From Dyadobacter sp. 3J3 (GTDB taxonomy: Bacteria > Bacteroidota > Bacteroidia > Cytophagales > Spirosomataceae), in assembly GCF_009801115.1 (NCBI RefSeq), contig NZ_VTOL01000001.1, positions 248,001-312,000 on the forward strand: a stretch of 64,000 nt of DNA, in the 5' to 3' direction. The position numbers and the translations under genes are program-made. This document shows positions 62,106 through 64,000 of the stretch, in pieces. Within the stretch, counting starts at the first letter, position 1; every line of letters starts with the position of its first letter. The notes beneath the pieces were generated by a model that had not been told where the DNA came from, ran no database searches, and saw nothing but the letters and a program-made list of their open reading frames with translations.

Positions 62106-64000
62106 TTCTTTACCGCATTACCGCGATAAAATAGAACAACTGAAAGGACCGATTTTCATATTTGGAGCCAGTGGTTTTATCGGTGCAAATCTTTTTAATG
62201 ATATTTTTAAAATCAGAAAAGACTGTTACGCACTGACCCATGATGCAACCAAGGCATGGCGGTTAAAATTATTAAATGTTCCGTTTGAAAATATTATTCA
62301 CTGCGATATCCTTTCGGACAACTCTGTTCGTGAAGTTTTTGAAAAATATAAACCGCAAACGCTTTTTAATCTTGCCGCTTACGGTGCTTACAGCAAACAA
62401 AGCAGTGTAAATCTTACCTATGAAACGAATGTTATAGGTACGGCCAACATTCTGCAAAATTGTTCAAAAGAAACGGTTTACATTCATGCAGGAAGCAGTT
62501 CAGAATATGGTTTTAATTGTACTGCTCCAAAAGAAACGGATCGTGTACAGCCGAATAGCCATTATGCAGTTTCCAAAGTTTCAGCGGCTTATTTATTAGA
62601 ATATTATGCAAAAGTTCTGGATTTAAAAACGCTTAATCTTCGTCTTTATTCCATTTACGGCTATTGGGAGGAGCCCGACAGACTTATTCCAAAACTGATT
62701 GAAAGCGTCAGAAACGGCGAACTTCCTTCGCTGGTTTCACCAGATATTAGTCGCGATTTTGTTTTTATTGAAGATTGCGTCGAGGCATTTTTAGATGCAG
62801 CGCTTAACATAACCAGTGCAACCGCAGGAAGGTCTTACAATATCGCCACGGGCAGAAAAACCACGATTGGTGATCTTGTTGAAACTTCCCGTAAAACTTT
62901 TGGTATTGCACAAGAACCAAAATGGGGAAGTATGTCAAACCGGAAATGGGATTTGGCAGAATGGTATGGTGATCCGGATGCTTTTGAAACCGATTTTGGC
63001 TGGAAAGCAAAAACTTCTCTGGAAGACGGGTTGGCAAAAACAAAAAACTGGCAGGATGTTCTTAATTATGAAGATTCGATCCTTCCGGCTTTCCTTAATC
63101 CGAAATTAAATCCGGTTATTACTGCGATCATTGCGTGTTATAAAGATGCACAGGCAATTCCATTCATGTATGAAAGAATTGTAAAAACCTGTAATGACTT
63201 AAAAGTACGTTATGAAATTATTTTTGTTAACGACAGCTCGCCTGATAATCAGGAAGAAGTGATTAACAAAATTTGTGATAAAGATCCGAACGTGGTTGGC
63301 ATCAGTCACTCCCGAAATTTCGGTTCACAGTCTGCTTTTTTGAGTGGAATGGAAATCGCTACGGGCGATTGTGTGGTTTTGATGGATGGGGATTTGCAGG
63401 ATCCACCTGAAATTATTCCAGCATTTTACGAGAAATGGATGGAAGGATATGACGTGGTTTACGGTGTCCGTGTGCAGCGTGAAATGAAGCCGCATATTCA
63501 CTTTTTCTACAAAACATTTTATAAAATCTTCCAAAGTCTTAGTTACATCCCGATTCCCCGTGATGCCGGCGATTTCTCCATGATCGACAGAAAAGTGGTG
63601 AAAGAACTGGTAGATTTGCCAGAAACGGAACAATTTCTTCGCGGATTGCGCGCCTGGGTTGGTTTCAAACAAACGGGAGTTCCCTATGTGCGACCAGAAC
63701 GTATGTTTGGTGTCTCCACAAATAACTGGACGAAAAATATCTGGTGGGCGAAAAAAGCAATTTTCTCATTCAGTTTTGCTCCGTTGGAATTGATGAGTTA
63801 TGCTGGTTTTACACTGACTGGACTATCAATTTTAGGAATTATATGGCAAATTCTGGCGAAACTATTTTTCTTCCCGGAAACGCCACAAGGCATTAGCACC
63901 GTTATTGTACTGATCGTATTCTTTGGCGGACTTACCATTCTGGGGATTTCGTTTTTGGGAGAATATATTACCAAGATTTTTGAAGAGACAAAAAAACGGC
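62098..64000 (+). CDS. Epimerase/dehydratase-glycosyltransferase fusion, 3' end outside window
   Basis: The ATG at 62098 overlaps the transketolase stop and opens a single frame of 634 visible codons. Residues 1-330 are an NAD-dependent extended SDR: GASGFIG at 23-29, LFNLAAYGAYSK, YAVSK (Tyr156, Lys160) and RDFVFIEDCVEAFLDAAL. From about 340 the frame becomes a GT2 glycosyltransferase: ITAIIACYKDAQAIPFMYE, IFVNDSSPDNQEE, RNFGSQSAFLSGMEIATGD and MDGDLQDPPEIIPAF (DxD at 430-432). Two membrane helices lie at about 575-595 and 605-628. I find no stop or shift at the junction (about 63.1 kb). It may make and transfer an unusual sugar with the transketolase. Confidence 0.88.
   Translation, partial: MLDSLPHYRDKIEQLKGPIFIFGASGFIGANLFNDIFKIRKDCYALTHDATKAWRLKLLNVPFENIIHCDILSDNSVREVFEKYKPQTLFNLAAYGAYSKQSSVNLTYETNVIGTANILQNCSKETVYIHAGSSSEYGFNCTAPKETDRVQPNSHYAVSKVSAAYLLEYYAKVLDLKTLNLRLYSIYGYWEEPDRLIPKLIESVRNGELPSLVSPDISRDFVFIEDCVEAFLDAALNITSATAGRSYNIATGRKTTIGDLVETSRKTFGIAQEPKWGSMSNRKWDLAEWYGDPDAFETDFGWKAKTSLEDGLAKTKNWQDVLNYEDSILPAFLNPKLNPVITAIIACYKDAQAIPFMYERIVKTCNDLKVRYEIIFVNDSSPDNQEEVINKICDKDPNVVGISHSRNFGSQSAFLSGMEIATGDCVVLMDGDLQDPPEIIPAFYEKWMEGYDVVYGVRVQREMKPHIHFFYKTFYKIFQSLSYIPIPRDAGDFSMIDRKVVKELVDLPETEQFLRGLRAWVGFKQTGVPYVRPERMFGVSTNNWTKNIWWAKKAIFSFSFAPLELMSYAGFTLTGLSILGIIWQILAKLFFFPETPQGISTVIVLIVFFGGLTILGISFLGEYITKIFEETKKR

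Noticed and set aside
62098..64000. Epimerase and glycosyltransferase as two separate genes
   Set aside because: The frame is continuous across the junction with no stop and no better internal start, so a fusion fits the sequence as given.
1..64000. Prophage or insertion sequences
   Set aside because: I found no integrase, transposase, phage structural gene or IS-type terminal repeats; the short dispersed repeats are the only mobile-like elements seen.

Overview
The window looks like chromosome from a Bacteroidota bacterium, most likely a member of Cytophagales; a Dyadobacter-like host is a guess from gene content. The evidence is a SusC/SusD outer-membrane pair with a FecR-type anti-sigma factor, a LytS/LytR-type pair with a LytTR output domain, TAnnTTTG-like -7 boxes, weak or absent Shine-Dalgarno sequences, many lipoproteins, a PD40/OmpA protein, and isochorismate synthase next to a hotdog thioesterase (menaquinone route). 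Base composition is moderately AT-rich throughout. I see no prophage, insertion sequence, CRISPR array or rRNA operon.

Layout. 1-17.3 kb is an accessory stretch dominated by phosphorus acquisition: a beta-helix lipoprotein cut by the left edge, a PhoD-type phosphatase, two small basic-protein genes (one broken by a stop codon), a ThuA-like protein, an alpha/beta hydrolase, a complete pstSCAB transporter without phoU, then on the minus strand a secreted glycerophosphodiesterase, SusD, SusC, FecR and a decapitated ECF sigma factor that keeps only region 4. Two identical tRNA-Asp genes follow. 17.8-27.7 kb is ordinary chromosome: a NIF3-family protein, a zinc-ribbon coiled-coil protein, a TPR protein, RadC, a DUF3298-type lipoprotein, a LytS/LytTR two-component pair, a histidine phosphatase, and a likely menaquinone pair. 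27.8-33.4 kb is a three-gene RND efflux operon. 33.6-38.9 kb holds a CvfB-like RNA-binding protein and two secreted amidohydrolases with three amidohydrolase domains, only one of which keeps the HxH metal motif.

39.1-41.3 kb is the most distinctive stretch. A SatD-family protein has a nucleotide-cyclase-like look and a C-terminal helix-turn-helix. It is preceded by four AT-rich palindromes spaced at exactly 29 bp, the last overlapping the start codon, and followed one base later by a DUF3307-type membrane protein. 41.5-54.2 kb is a long, mostly minus-strand housekeeping block: RF3, pyrophosphatase, glycosyltransferase, TrmN6-type methyltransferase, RNase H, peptidase T, MazG-like protein, MarC, Nudix-like regulator, class V aminotransferase, DapA and LigA. 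Three copies of an ~80-bp dispersed repeat lie in it. 54.4-64 kb is plus-strand: a Uma2-type nuclease, Rpe, an apiosidase-like hydrolase, a PD40/OmpA protein, a GT39-like membrane enzyme, a transketolase N-terminal subunit, and an epimerase-glycosyltransferase fusion that runs off the right edge. The last three look like the start of a surface-glycan cluster.

How the genes may work together (inference): SusCD and the glycerophosphodiesterase would capture and cleave phosphodiesters, PhoD would release phosphate, and PstSCAB would import it. The loss of the sigma factor that should pair with FecR suggests the SusCD branch is mis-regulated or controlled from elsewhere.
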